A stretch of DNA of 64,000 nucleotides from Paroedura picta. Taxonomy: Eukaryota; Chordata; Lepidosauria; Squamata; Gekkonidae. The number at the start of each line of letters is the position of its first letter. The first letter of the stretch is position 1. The notes beneath the pieces were generated by a model, which was given only the letters and a program-made list of their open reading frames with translations, was not told the DNA's origin and did not search any database. Shown piece by piece: positions 25,501 through 38,600 of the stretch. A program made the position numbers and the translations under genes. The stretch covers positions 14,318,501-14,382,500 of the forward strand of contig NC_135384.1 in assembly GCF_049243985.1 (NCBI RefSeq), written 5' to 3'.

Positions 25501-28500
25501 AAGGAAAATGGAGGGGGAGATTTCCTCCAGATTTTGGTCCTTTAAATAGTGCATTTGGTTTCAGAGGATCAGATAGGTGTCAAAGTAAACTGATTTTTTT
25601 TTGCAATTTGGTTAGTTCAATGACTGAGAGCTTGAAGCCCTCTTAGAAATCGTATCATTCTCAGTAAATTTCTTCTAAGAATTGGTAGAATCATCTCCAA
25701 GTTAAGAAAATACTTGAGAAACTGCTTGGTGCAGTGATATGGTCAAGATGAACTCCATCAGGATATTCTCTCGGGCTAAATGTTGATCTTTGTGTACTAC
25801 AGGAATTTATCAAGATGAATTCAAAGGAAAATAAATATCATAACCTTGCAGAACATAGTAGGATATGGCTCATGAAGAAAACAAGCTTGATTTCAACTTT
25901 TTCCCATTCATCAGTTCCAACTGAAGGAATTGACTAGCTCAAACAAAAAGGAACTGAATTCAAACAGTGGTCTCACCTGGTTAAAGCTTCTATGCCACAC
26001 AATTTTATCATCTGACAGAGTAAGCTCTTTGCCTGTAGAGGCTTGAGGATCGAGTCGTCCCACTATTAACCGAGCAAATGAGGTGTTTGAGACAGTAACC
26101 CAATTGGTAACATCGTAAACTGAAACTAACTCTCTGTCTTGATTGAATTGTATGGTTTCTCCGACACTATTGTTGAACAAGATTCTCCTTAAACCATTGT
26201 GTAACTAGATAGAAAAAGAAAAGAATATAGAAAGAAGACTTATGATGTTAGAACATTTGCAGCCATGTTAAGAACATTTCAGAGTTCACAAACCCAAACA
26301 CAAAAGAAAACAGAAAGAGCTTTCAAAAGGCATATGCATTTATTTATGTTGGTGGCAAAAATTAATATGCAAAGTGGAAGAATAAAGATAAGAGTTCTAT
26401 CTATTTGTGGATGACATGATGGCCATGTAGAAACATTTATGTACCTGCCATGGCTTTATATTCTGAACATCCGGCCTCCTATCTTCTTCCAATTTTCTAT
26501 ATTTAGAACCAAGAGTGTGGATGTTGTGCAAAGCATGGGCCACAGCATAGACAGCATTGTAGACATTATAACTGTAGCCAGTCATCTGCATTTCAAACAG
26601 AGGACCAGGAAGACTCTCTAGTTTTTCTTCCCCACTGCAGGTTTTCTTCATATCATCTTGCTCATGTGTCAATGAACAGCTGAATACTTGCTCCCAAAAG
26701 AGCTGAATGAAACCATCTCCTCCAACCCAGGAAGGTCTTATGCTCTGAAGAAATTCTTGGAATCCAGGAGGCTGATTGGAATGGACTGTAAAAGAAAGAG
26801 CACCATGGAGGGTGTCTGTATCTAAAACCCTGTGAATAGCAAATGACTCAAAGTCCCAGTGTGATGTAACTATCCACACTTTACCCAGAGGAGACAATAA
26901 AAGAAGAGGAGCTAAATAAAGCATATATCTTAATGCCACCATGACTGGAGGTTCTCCATACACATAAAATACATTGGTTTTTCTGTCCATAACAACTGGG
27001 AACAATTCCATCTCTTTTGCGATCAAATCCGCCATCTCTTTTATGTAAGTCGACTTTGGTAATTTATGTATGAAGGCAAAACAAATGCTGTTGTCAGAGA
27101 GAATAGGCACTATTCTCTGCAAAAACTGGTTTCCATTGTCATCATCCATAGCCAGGAGCCCAATCCATGTCCATCTAAAATGATGAAGTAACTGTACAAC
27201 TCCCCTGTACTGATAGGTTTCATCAGGCACCATCTGATATGTGGAAGAAAATAGTTTTCTGTCACTCTTTGCAAGAGAAAATAACCCATGAGTGAGCTGG
27301 GGGGGATAAACACATTGTCATTTTTTCATATAAATGAAATCAGAATATTGAATGATATGTAAGAATTGTACCCTCCATGTTTATAGCTTACCTGAGGAGT
27401 CTTGTAGATGTTCAGAATGGAGGCTGTATGAGCAGAGATTTCTGACAAAAGCCCTCCTATGACAGCTATGACTTTCTGCCGGTTATCACAGCTGAAGTTA
27501 GGGATCAGTTTCTGCTGCGCAGAAAGTAAGCTGAGCGTGGCCTTAAAAGTCATCCTTCCAAGGCCATAGCTGTTGAGAATGTAGAGACCAAGACTGATGT
27601 TTGGTAAGAAGTTGGGATTCTCATTCAGCTCTTTTATAGCAAAAGCCAAGGCCAAAATGTGCTGGTAGTTTTTTGTGACTGACCTGCAAAAAGAGATATC
27701 TTTCAGAAAGCATGTACACGGTTCTTTCTCCCAGCCAAACGTTCAGTTTATGAATCAGCTTCTTGCCTTTAGCAACTGCTTGGCTTATGTAAACACACAT
27801 TTTATACAGAGAAGTCTCAGGAGTTTTTGTTTGCTTCTTTCTCCTCTGCCTTCGCTGAGGATGCCATTTTTTATATTGGTTTGATGTCACATGGCATCAC
27901 TAATCTGTTTTGGTCACTATCCCTTTTCATATGACCTTTTACTTCTTTAGTTTTTTTTAGATGCCAGCCACCATTTAGACATCATTCAGTAATTTATAAG
28001 AAGATTGTACACAGCCCATTGGAGTTCAGACAATATAAGAAAGATTACCTCAACATTGAAAGGAACAAGCAACTCGGCATTGAAATGGATAAAAAGAAAA
28101 TTAGATCTCCAAATTTGAAAGAGAAACAAACTAAAATCTATGATGACTCCAAACCAATCCTTAAGATTATTCATATTTATTCCGCAGAGGAAGTGGTATT
28201 AGCACAGATTTTTCTATTTTTTATTATTCAAATGTACTTAGCAACAGTGAGAGTAAAAGGTTTTATATTCCCACAGAGGATGTTGAGTATAGGAATAGGA
28301 ATGCCTAAGGCGGTGGTGAGCTCCCCCTCACTAGCAGTCTTTAAGCAAAGGTTGGATACACTTTTCTTGGATGCTTTAGGATGCTTAGGGCTGATCCTGC
28401 ATTGAGCAGGGGATTGGACTAGATGGCCTGTATGGCCCCTTCCAACTCTATGATTCTATGATTCTATGATTCTATATGTCAGTCACCAAAGTGGTTGGCA

Positions 28501-29676
28501 AAGGTGTGAGAGATCATAAGGCTATATAGCCCAAATACAGTATGAAAAAAAAATGGGAAAATCAGTGTTCTCTTAACACAGGGCATCAGAAGTCCTAAAC
28601 CAGGCCAGGGCTGGGAGGGGGCCAGCCCAGTGGCAATATCATGCATCCGTGGGAATTTGTCCCACTGCCATGTGAGCACCAGCCTGACTTAACTGCCATG
28701 CACAATTGGCAAGAGTGCAGGCAAGTCAAGAGACATGGAGGAGAGAAGTTAAGAAGAGTTTAAGTAAATGACAGAATGATACCACGTGAATTGGCCCTTC
28801 CTGAAGAATAAGGCACCACTAAATGGGATGAGGAGAAGGAGAAATGAAGACCTTTGTTTCATGCAGTTTGAGAGTTATTTCATTATTGTTGTTGTTATAA
28901 TAATTATTTAATTTATTACCCAGCACTCACAAAGCCAGCTTGTGGTGGGTTACAAATGCCTAATAAAATTCCATTAAAAACCCCATTAAAATGGACACAA
29001 AATCACACTGAAACTGACAACATGGCAAATACAACATGGCAAAATATCCCCCTCCCCATAAAAATTAGCAATCCTGAGCATTCTTGGAACGCAATTTCAC
29101 CCAATGAAAAGAAAATATATTGTTACTTAGCATTTCATGACTAGAATGATAGAAGAGACAAAATGAAATGGTGCAGTGTTTAATGTTTTATACATTTTGG
29201 GGGGACAACCCAGTTTGAATTCTCAATTTTCCATGCAATTTCTGTATGTACCTTTGGGACCCTTATATATTCTCAGAGTTGTGGTAAGGATAAAAAAAGA
29301 AGAGAGATAGGCAATGCAAGCCACTTTGGGTTCCCACTGGGGAGAAAGGGGGGTATACTAAAAGCAAAGAAAATGGAATGAAAAGTCAATCTATGGTTAC
29401 TTAATAACTGACTGAACTGAGCGTTAAGTCAAAGAAACGAAAGCAGAATCCTTACCCAGGTTCATCAAACACCATACGTGTTGGATGTTCTATGAAAGGT
29501 GGAGGGTTATTGAAGTAAGCAACTTGAGTGGTGATCCCACCAATAAGAAGGTCCCCAGGCTGATAAAAGTTGTGAGGAATCGGAAAGGGGTCATCATATA
29601 TGGAGCAATTAATGGACGACATCTGGCACACTATACAACAAGGCAGAGCCAGCACCACCACCAGCAGCAGCAGCAT
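19573..29676 (-). CDS. V2R-3, vomeronasal type-2 receptor, six exons, 872 codons
   Basis: Exons: 29676..29456, 27683..27392, 27296..26445, 26204..25977, 25212..25086 and 20471..19573. Phases match the other genes and all borders are AG/GT. The signal peptide is [17 protein letters not shown], followed by the flytrap ligand domain ([27 protein letters not shown]), the cysteine-rich exon 5 ([12 protein letters not shown]) and the seven-helix exon 6 ([18 protein letters not shown]). It is the most divergent intact member; for example exon 6 starts [20 protein letters not shown]. The exon 4 donor (GTGAGA) is better than in its neighbours. The sequence directly upstream of the start codon is not the conserved 5' flank of the other copies: about 330 nt are deleted and more distal flank is fused 4 nt before the ATG, so its promoter may be altered. 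Coding exons are intact. Confidence 0.9.
20640..22050 (-). mobile_element. L2 LINE, decayed, in V2R-3 intron 5
   Basis: The minus strand shows the L2 reverse transcriptase region in pieces: [20 protein letters not shown] then LGCYQYA (21716-21860), and [20 protein letters not shown] with [20 protein letters not shown] (21208-21400). The 3' end near 20645 has the GCTCAGGGCAGCTTACA-type border. Many breaks; inactive. Confidence 0.8.
22634..23440 (-). mobile_element. CR1 LINE, 3' half of ORF2 plus tail
   Basis: A long open minus-strand frame 23294..22734 encodes the CR1 C terminus ([47 protein letters not shown]). The tail with CTATGATTTTGTGATT repeats is at 22634-22680. It is 5' truncated at a poly-C run near 23440. 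The retained frame suggests a fairly young copy. Located in V2R-3 intron 5. Confidence 0.9.
23636..23850 (-). mobile_element. CR1 LINE 3' end
   Basis: The inverted CR1 terminus: repeated ATAGAATCATAG units at 23638-23670, then GAGTTGGAAGGGTCCTCCTG and CATCTAGTCCAACCCC. Heavily 5' truncated. Confidence 0.85.
23870..24475 (+). mobile_element. LTR-like fossil, copy A
   Basis: Shares with 57395-58035 and 59087-59695 the block GGCCAGGGGCTCGAAGCCA..G (24160-24185), an AATAAA-type signal (24392) and a CCATCCTGC end. The promoter-like / polyadenylation-signal layout resembles a solo LTR. No internal genes. Old and decayed. The class is an inference. Confidence 0.4.
24500..24672 (-). mobile_element. 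CR1-like LINE fragment
   Basis: Reads TCCCATTGTTTCTCTCTTGC, then TCTCCTCTCCAGGCTAAA, the inverted CR1 region before its 3' UTR. Short and decayed. Confidence 0.6.
28265..28476 (+). mobile_element. CR1 LINE 3' tail
   Basis: Encodes the end of CR1 ORF2 ([20 protein letters not shown]) followed by GGATTGGACTAGATGGCC and four ATTCTATG-type units. It is inserted in V2R-3 intron 1; the flanking intron aligns with V2R-5 around 51420. Confidence 0.88.
28880..29050 (-). mobile_element. L2-type 3' end, inverted
   Basis: A trinucleotide-rich tail followed by a GGTGGGTTACAAAT border and AAAATTCCATTAAAA, similar to the inverted L2 ends at 20640 and 48300. Weak. Confidence 0.45.
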
Positions 29677-30609
29677 CTCGACAGATTTTTTATATGTGCA
29701 ATTTTCTTCAGATTTTCTTTTTAAAAAACCAAAAACAATTGGTTGAACAGAAGGAATTAAGTACAATAATATACAGAGAAGTAATTTCTTTAAAAAAACA
29801 CACAATATATGATAGCAACTTTAAATTAAATCTGGAAAGGGGAATTAAGTCGATGATCTTAGCCCTGTCTATTTCTAAAGGCAGTGCTGATGAAAAAGTC
29901 ATCTTTTTGTGCAAATTAAATAAAGTTCTTATTATTTGCCTGGTTAGTGCCTGGAGGAAATCCATTGCAAACGAAGAAGAAAGCAGTCATTTTAACTATT
30001 TGGTTGGAGATAATTTCATCCCAATGAGGACTGCCTCTGGACTTCACACCTGCTACCCTGCAAACTAGAGTTCTGAGCAAGAAGATCTGTTGTCTCCAAT
30101 GTTCTAACAGGCCACCTGATTCCTCTGTATTTCTCCACCTGTGTCCTTTTGGAACCATTGACATTTATTGATAATATTTTGTCCATTAGTAGGGGAAAAA
30201 TGATATTTTCAGGAGCTTGTCCCCAAGTTGGACAGCCGTTCAACTGCTTTTCCTTCTCTTTTAGCTTCCACTTCCTTCTTTTTGAAGGTACTGGAAATGA
30301 GCAGGAAAGGCAAGCTTTCCCCTTTCTGTCACAGACTGTTTACGCATTAGGGATGTTCAAATTTTTATTTTTAAAGTGTTTAGTTTTGGAGTCTTTTTGT
30401 CCTTTCCACACTGAAATTCACCTTTTCAGGTGCAGACCAAATTGTCCCCTCACTTGCCCCACAACTAAGGAATCCCCAGAAATCTGTTTTTCACTTTTTG
30501 AAACAGAGTCCGGTGGGGTCAATTTCCGGTTGTTCAGACTCTCCCACAGAAATATTTGCCAGTTATTTGGAAGCAGTGATACTCTGGCTCAACGAAAGCC
30601 AGCTGAAAC

Positions 30610-31140
30610 TCCAAGATGTAAATCCTGTGGTGGGGTAGGAACGGACCAGAACAGGAAGCATGTTTGCCCAGCCTGGATGCAGTTGGAGATCTCAAATCTG
30701 GCCATGACTCTTGATGACTCCCTTACAGTAGAGAATCAGGTCATTAGAGTAGCCTCACTAGCATTTTATCATCTATGCTACTCGAAGCCATTAGCACCCT
30801 ATCTGGTCCTTGAACTCTTAGCCATGGTGAACTATGTGACAGTCATCTCCAGACTAGATTTTTGTAACTCGATCTATGTAGGCCTTCCCTTGTCCCTAAT
30901 TTAGAAACTCCAGCTGGTACTAAATGCAGCAGCTAGGGTTTTCACCAGAACACCTTGGAGAACCCATATCCTACCTGTGCTGAGGCAGATACATTGGTTG
31001 TCAGTTCAATTCCAGATCAAGTTCAAGGTTCTTGTTTTGATCTTTAAGGCCATTTGATGCCTGGGCCAAGCATATATAATTCCCTATGCCCCTTGGTGAT
31101 CCGTCTGCTCTGCAAATTCTAAAACACTGGTGCTCCCTGG
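30610..31140 (+). mobile_element. L2 LINE fragment
   Basis: Encodes the L2 segment [20 protein letters not shown] followed by KLQLVLNAAARVFTRTPWRT and HWLSVQFQIKFKVLVLIFKA. Contains internal breaks. It inflates a 251-codon open frame at 30149-30904 that is not a host gene. Confidence 0.85.
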
Positions 31141-31419
31141 CCCATAAGAACAGGGAGCATGGAATGAAGGGGCATTATTTAAAAAATGGTGCCCGCACAC
31201 AAAATAAATAATTAAAATGAAATGCAAAAATAAATTATTTTTGGAACACGGAAGGGAGTAAAGCATTATGGGAGGCTGCCTACTTCAAACCGCAATGTGG
31301 AAAACATGGTGAATTACAGCCTGGTAAAAGAGAGGAGAAAAGCCCAAATGTGCAACACAAAATATCAACTCACATCATCCGATCAAAGTCAAAAGTCAAC
31401 AGTGGCCTGAGGTCAGGCC

Positions 31420-32260
31420 AGATATGGACAAATTAAGACATGCTAGTCAGGACCTATGCCACTGGAATACTTGCAATTTCTGGAACATTGGCAGGCCCAC
31501 ATAGAGCAATCTAACCTGGAGGTGTCCATTGCATGGATCATTGTATCCAAATGTTCCAGGGCCAGTGAGGATCCTAGTAGCATTGCTTGGCAGAGATGGC
31601 AGAATTCTAGTTGCACTACTTTAGAGACTTAAAACTCCATTGAAAAGAAGGCTGTCATGCCCCTGCACAGAGGCATCAATTCAATGCCCAGATTCCTGGC
31701 AGATAGTACAACCATGTATTGCACATTGTCTAGGCAGGGCAACCATTCTTCCTCTCCTGGCCCTTACCTACCCAACCGAGGACCTCTATCTTGGAGGTCT
31801 ACATGATCCAAACCAATGAGCAAGAAACTCATGTTCTACCATGTTGAATGCTGCCATGAAGTCTAGGAATATGAGCAGTGTTGACCCACAATTGTCCAGC
31901 TGGCAGGGAAGGTCATCCATCAGGGCAACCAGAGCTCTCTCAACTCAATGGCCAGATCACAAGTTAGACTGGAAAGCATCAAGGACTGAAAACTGTTTTA
32001 GGTATGCTTATAGCTTGTCTTTGATAATTCTTTCAACTACTTTCAACTACTTTCCAAGAACTGCAAATCCAGAAATGGTTTCTTCAGCAGAGGTCAAACC
32101 ATCACTTCTTTCAGTCCCTCCAGGAATACCACTGTAGATGGGGAGAGATGGATAATCTCAAGGAAGGGCCTCCTAACTTCTCATCACACAGTGGTTGGCA
32201 TCATTGAAGTTAGCAACCTATCCACTTTGGTTAACAACTATTTTCTGAAGCCATAAAACA
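31420..32260 (-). mobile_element. L2-like LINE, inverted and decayed
   Basis: Contains inverted L2 motifs seen in many squamate copies (GTCCAGCTGGCAGGG, GAGCTCTCTCAACTCAATGG, TCAGTCCCTCCAGGAAT). Reading frames are lost. Confidence 0.55.
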
Positions 32261-32684
32261 TAATCTCCAAAAGAAGCCCAGGAGACTACATTTCTTTTAC
32301 CTTATCCCAAGCAGAAGATTTCTGATGAATAACGTGTTATTATACAACATGTGTGTTGAAGTTGAGTTGATCAACCCTAGCATTCATCCCAATGTCTCTA
32401 GTTACACAACAGAGATTAGAAGGGGAACAAGAATAGCAATATGACACCCAACCTCATAAAATCCAAGGGTGGGAGATGTTCGGCAAAGTATATCTTCTGC
32501 CCCTGCTGTTGTCCTATCTCCATCCACGATCATTTCTGTGATAGCCTCAAAATATAGAGATCCCAGGACCTCCTGAACTTTCCCCTTTTTGATTGGTGAC
32601 ATCAGGCAGTAAGGAAGAAATATTCTTCACAGTTACTTACATTCAGCACATATTTGGGTATCAAGAAAACTATGGCTGGTATCC

Positions 32685-35600
32685 TCACATGATCCTAATC
32701 TGTTCCCTAATGTTAATTTCTGGCCTCAACAAAATGATGTAGCATTTTGGAAAGAAGATGCAACCCAATAATCCAGCACCAGATGACAAGATGGAGAAGA
32801 TCTCCACAGCCACCATGAATTTTCCTTTAGAGCCCAAGTAACTTGGTACAAAGGAAAACCAAACACTGCAAAAGAGCAACATACTGAAAGTGATGAACTT
32901 TGCTTCATTAAAACAACCAGGTAGCTTCCTGGCAAGAAAGGCCACTGTGAAGCTGACACTGGCCAGAAAGCCCAGATAACCAAGGACAGAGTAAAACATC
33001 ATAGCAGAGCCCTCATTACATTCCAGGATAATTTCCTTTGGTTGTGCATGCATGTTCATTTGTGGGAAGGGAGGGAAAATACAAATCCAAACAGTACAAA
33101 ACACTGCTTGAATTAAGGAGCCTGAAAGGACAATGGAATGGGCCAGTTTTTTACCCACCCATCGCCTCATGTGGGACCCTGGTTTGGTGGCCATGAAAGC
33201 CAGGACTACAGTGATAGTTTTGGCTAAGACACTACAAAGAGCCACACAGAAGATGAGGCTGAAAGCAGTTTGGCGCAGAAGGCAGGTCACCTTCCCTGGC
33301 TTTCCAATGAACATCAAGGAACTGAGGAAACAAAGCAGGAGGGAGAGGAGGAGAATATATGTGAGGCTTCGGTTGTTGGCTTTAACAATGGGAGTGTCCT
33401 TGTATTTTATGAAGGTCCCAAGGACTAATAATGTGACCAAAGAGAAAGATACAGCAAAGAAGACAAAGACGATTCCTAAAGTCTCTTTGTATGAAAGGTA
33501 GCTTGGGACCTTGAGAAGGCATTCTTGATGGCTTTCGCTGGGAAATCGATTATCTGAACATTTGACACAGGAATCCATATCTGAAGGGATAAAAAGAAAT
33601 CAGTATTTCAAGGTTATGAGTGGCATCTAAGAGACAATGATATACATAAGGTAGAAATTTATGTCCCTCCCTTCTTTCGCCCCCTTCAAATCCCCCTCAC
33701 TGCATACATATCAATTGTTTGGGATAATGGTTTAGGTAACGGTTTTGGTGAGTGACCAGGTAAGTAGCCTGTTGGACAATAAGATAGGAAAGGACTCTCT
33801 CACTCCTTTCCAGTAGTCATGAGATCTACATTTTGAAAAGGGATCTAGAACCTGCCATATGAAAATATAGAGGGATAATCTGAAAAGTCTGTTTGTAGAA
33901 GTTTATAATGTTGTAGCTTCATTGATTCAGAAACTAATATTTATCATCTAAAGATTTTCTTCAAAAATTCTAAAGAAAAAAGGAATGACTAGATTAACTT
34001 CTAGTGACTAGATGTTAATTGTCTGCATAAGCTAAAGATAAGCTAGAGCCTGGCTGTGTCTGTCTATCAGTCAGCCCAGGTAAACCCTTGTAAGCCACTG
34101 CAACTGCAGAAGCAGCATCATTAAAACGTACTTGGAAGAAAGGAAAAGAATGACCCTTCAGGTTTATGGATCTAGGAAGTCAACACTTAAAGACCTTTTA
34201 CAATTAGGCTCTAACCACCCCATCCTGGTAAATAAGCCTCCACTCTCTCGATCTATATGTAAGGCTTGTGGAAGTCTGTTTTAATGTACCTGGAGAAGTG
34301 TGCATGCACATAAAGTAAAGGCCATAGCTTTATTAACCACATAACTATAGGGTTGGCCTGGCACAAGGTTAGAGCAATCCCCACACAGATTTCCAGCTGC
34401 TGACATGGGCATATGTAGTGCCCTGGTTCCCCCTCTCTTCCAGCCAGGAAGATGAGTCCCCTGACTCTTGATGCCTTCTTCTGGGAGGTTGCTGGGTGCC
34501 ACTTTGTCTAACCCACTTCTAGTTGCTGGGTGCCCACTTCATCTAACCTACTTCAGGTTGTTGGGCGCCCACTTCATCTAACCATTCCAACATCCAGGAT
34601 CCAAGCCACTGACCTTCCCAGCCAGGTAAGGTCATGCTCAATGTTAGCTGGTCACTAACCTCAGGGTCCCAGCACACAAATTGGACCCTGACCAAAGCTC
34701 AACCTCGTGCCCCCCAATCCACAGCTGTGACAAGTATGACCAGCAGAAACCTTAACCATATCTATAGAAATGTGGGAGGCACGCTGTTTTGAATGGCTCA
34801 CAGCGGCAGAGAGGCCAACCTTCGGTCACAAGGAACATTAAGTATGTACCCTGAAGCCCTGCACCTCATGCCCCTGCCACATGAGCCCTGCACATATGCC
34901 CCAGCCACATCTCTCTTAGGCCCATCAACCTCCCACGCCAACTGCGGCTTTTGTTTACTCATGGCCGCTCTTTCATCTTAAAGAAGCCACTAGACTTAAC
35001 TTTTGTTCTGTTGTTTCAGATCAGCATAACTTCTTCCATTATTTCTGTCCGTTCTACAATAATGTTTTACAAAATATCTCTTACCCTTGTTCTCAGAGAC
35101 CATCCCTTCTGGACAGGGAGTACAATCATAGCAGCAAAATTTCTCTCCCTCCTTCTTTGACTTGCTGAAGCCAGGCTGGCATGGGTCATTGCACACAGAA
35201 ATAGGAAGCACCTGTCCATAAACAGAAAGGGAGATTAGCACTGAATAATTGCCTTTGACAATGGGTGCCCTGGCAAATTTTGTTTTGCTGGGAAAGTAAG
35301 TATGATGTCAGAGAAAACAAATTAGCACTTTGTATTAAGCAGCAGCTTTCTTGTAAGGTCACCAATTAGTTGTCAACCATGAGGTGACCGAAATGCACAA
35401 CACAGAGGAGGAATTTAAGAAAATGCTCAACTTCCATCACAGCATAGAATTGTAAATATTTAAATGAAAATAGAATGAAAGGTTAACCACCGCCTATATG
35501 GCTAATTAAAATGCTGCATTTGATTGTACAGGATTAGCCAGTGTTCGAAGCAAACTGGTGAATTATTCAATCTGGTCAATTTAATGATTAAATTGTTGAA

Positions 35601-38600
35601 GCCCTGATGGATATCATATCATTTACATTTTAAAATCTTTCTTAGAACTAGTATAAGCATCTGCAAGTTACACCATCCAATGCATTGCTTTGCTGCTGAG
35701 AAATTGCTCAGTGCAGTGATATGGTCAAGATGAACCTCACCAGGGTAGGTTCTCATGGTAGCTGGGTTAGTGCCAGTAAAAAAACAACAAATTTAAAAAC
35801 CTAGATTTGAGTCCAGTAGTATTTCCAGAGACCAGCATGATTTTGGTGGATGATTTTTCAATAGTCAAAGCTCCATTTGTCAAAGTCCCAAGAGAAGGTG
35901 CTTTGACTCTCCTATGTTCATACTCTGAATCTAGTTCTTTAGCTGGTTATATTTATATGACCTAATGAGGAATGTTTTTTGCTGTATACTAAAGGACATT
36001 ATAATTCAAGTATATGTATATTTGGATATTCCAGTCTGATAGGATCATAGAAGATAAATACGGTTGGTCCTGTTGAATACTTGAATGAGAAAGAACCAGG
36101 GAAGTACAAGGATGCTAGAGAGAGACTATCAATGTCAAAAGACATTTGTTGAATTCTTTCCTTGAAAACAATACAGGGGTTTCTTGAATTTGGCTGCAAC
36201 TTGAATGGAATGTTTCAGAAACTTCTAATCTTCCACAAAATTGTGTTCAGGGCAGAATTCCCAGTGCACAAAAATTCACCTACTAAAAACACAAAGTCCT
36301 CATATGCCACATTTTAAAAATAAAGAAGGAATTGAGTGGAGAAAATCAGACACCTGGTTAAAGCTTCTATGCCACACAATTTGATCGTCTTCTATAGTGA
36401 GCTCATTCTCTGAAGGGGCCTGAGGATCCAGTTGTCCGACTTTCACCCTAGCAAATGACCCATTTGAGAAGGTAACCCAGTTGGTGACATCAAAAACTGT
36501 AACTAATTCTCCGTTTTGATCAAACTGTATGCTTTCTCCAACTGTATTGTTGAACAAGGTTTTCCTTAAAAACTTGTGTAACTAGAATGAGGAAGAAACC
36601 CGAAGGAATAGTTATAGTACTGAAAACGTTGGGAGAACTGAACACACAAACTGGAAGCAGAAAGAGAAAACTTCCAGATATGATATGTCAACCTGTTTGA
36701 ATAATTCCAGTACCTGCCATGGCTCTATATTTTCAACATCCATCCACCCAACTTCCAAATGTTTTCTGCATCTGGACTCATGTGTGTGGATATTGTGTAA
36801 AGCATTAGCCATTGCATAGACAGCATTGTAGACATTGTAGCTATGGCCAGTCATCTGCATTTCAAACAAAGGGCCAGGAAGGCTCTCCAGTTTCTCCTCC
36901 CCACTACAGATTTTCTTCATATCCTCTTGCTCACGTGACAATGAACAGCTGAATGCTTGCTCCCAAAAGTTCTGAATGAAACCATCTCCTTCATTCCAGG
37001 AAGGTTTTATGGTTTGAAGGAATTCTTGGAATCCAAGAGGCTGATTGGAATGGACTGTAAAGGACATGGCACCATGAAAGGAGTCTGTATCAAAAAGTCT
37101 TTGTATAGCAAATGACTCAAAGTCCCACTGTGATGTAATTATCCATACCTTATCCAAAAGGGGTAATGAAATGAAAGGGAAAAAATTAAATGTGATTCTT
37201 AAAGTCACCATGGCTGAAAGTTCTCCATAAACATAAAATATGTTGGTTTTTTTGTCCATTAATATTGGGTAGTGTTCAGCTTGGTTTATAACAAATTCTA
37301 TCATGTCCTTTACGTAAGTCAACTTTGTTATTTTGTATATGAATGCAAAACAAATGCTATTCTCAGAAAGGATAGGTATTATTCTCCGCAAAAACTGGTT
37401 TCCCATGTCATCATCCATAGCCAGGAGCCCAATCCAAGTCCATTCAAAATGATGAAGTAACTGTACAACTCCCCTGTACTGATGGGTGTCATCAGGCACC
37501 ATCTGATATATGGAAGGAAATTGTTTTTTGTCATCCTTTGCAAGGGAAAATGACCCATAAGTCAGCTGAAAGGAAACACATTTTCATGAATGAAATCAGC
37601 ATACTCAATCCTATGCCGAAATTATTAATTCTATGTTTATAGCTTACCTGAGGAGTCTTGAAGATGTTCAGGATTGAGGCCATCTGAGCAGAAGTTTCAG
37701 ACAAATGCCCTCCAATAACAGCTACGAATTTTTGCCGGTGATCACAGCTGAAGTTAGGGACCAGCGTCTGCTGTGCAGAAAGTACACTGAGAGTAGCCTT
37801 AAAAGTCATTCTTCCAAGGCCGTAGCTATTGAGGATGTAGAGACCTAAGCTGGTGTTTTGTAAGAAGCTGGGATTCTCATTCAGTTCTTTTATAGCAAAA
37901 GCCAAGGCCAAAATGTGCTGGTAGTTTTTTGTGACTGACCTACAGAGAAGATAGGAAGTAAAGCAACCAAGCTGCATTTACTGCATTCTTCCTTCCTGGA
38001 ACTAGAAATCAAAATATAAATCTGTAATTTGAACCTGAAAACTTCCAAGTTAAGGTTCCCTTCTTGACATCTGACATTATCTTCTATATTTACTGACAAT
38101 TATTCATAACAACAAGGAAGAGCAGAGGGAGCTTAGTTTAGTAGGCACATGCCTAATAACAAATTATTATTTTTTAAATGTGGATAAAATTCATGTTTTT
38201 GTTTTTTCTAACTTCTTTCTGCCAGGCCCACTGATATAGGTGGCAATTCCCCTCTTTTCAGAACTGCATTCCATAATTAATCCATGCAACAGGAAATAAT
38301 CTGTATATAAGTTAACTATGCCTATGACAACACGAAGTGACCTAGGCACTTTGGTGAAATGGGTAGGCAGCATTTCTCAGGGTATTGAGCAGAAATCTAT
38401 GGAAAGATGCTAATTCTACCATAGAGGCTTTTGCCACATACCAGAGGGTTGTCCCCCCAGATCCCTGGAGTGCCTACATCACTTCCAGGTAACCTAGGCA
38501 TGTTGCATTTATTTTCAGCTTTTACGCTCCCTGCTTCCAGTAAAGTCACCACCATCCCTTGCCACCCTTTCCGGCATACCTGGCACCCTTCTGGCCACCT

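Larger units (their letters stand above)
29677..32684. other. Spacer between V2R-3 and V2R-4
   Basis: No host gene. The stretch 29690-30180 is the duplicated distal 5' flank also found upstream of V2R-2 at 15850-16340. 30220-30380 matches 16770-16925. The rest is two L2 fragments in opposite orientation and about 400 nt (32270-32640) with no recognisable feature. Confidence 0.65.

Noticed and set aside
30149-30904. 251-codon plus-strand open frame
   Set aside because: Its second half is L2 reverse transcriptase; the first half is spacer shared with 16740-16925. Not a host gene.
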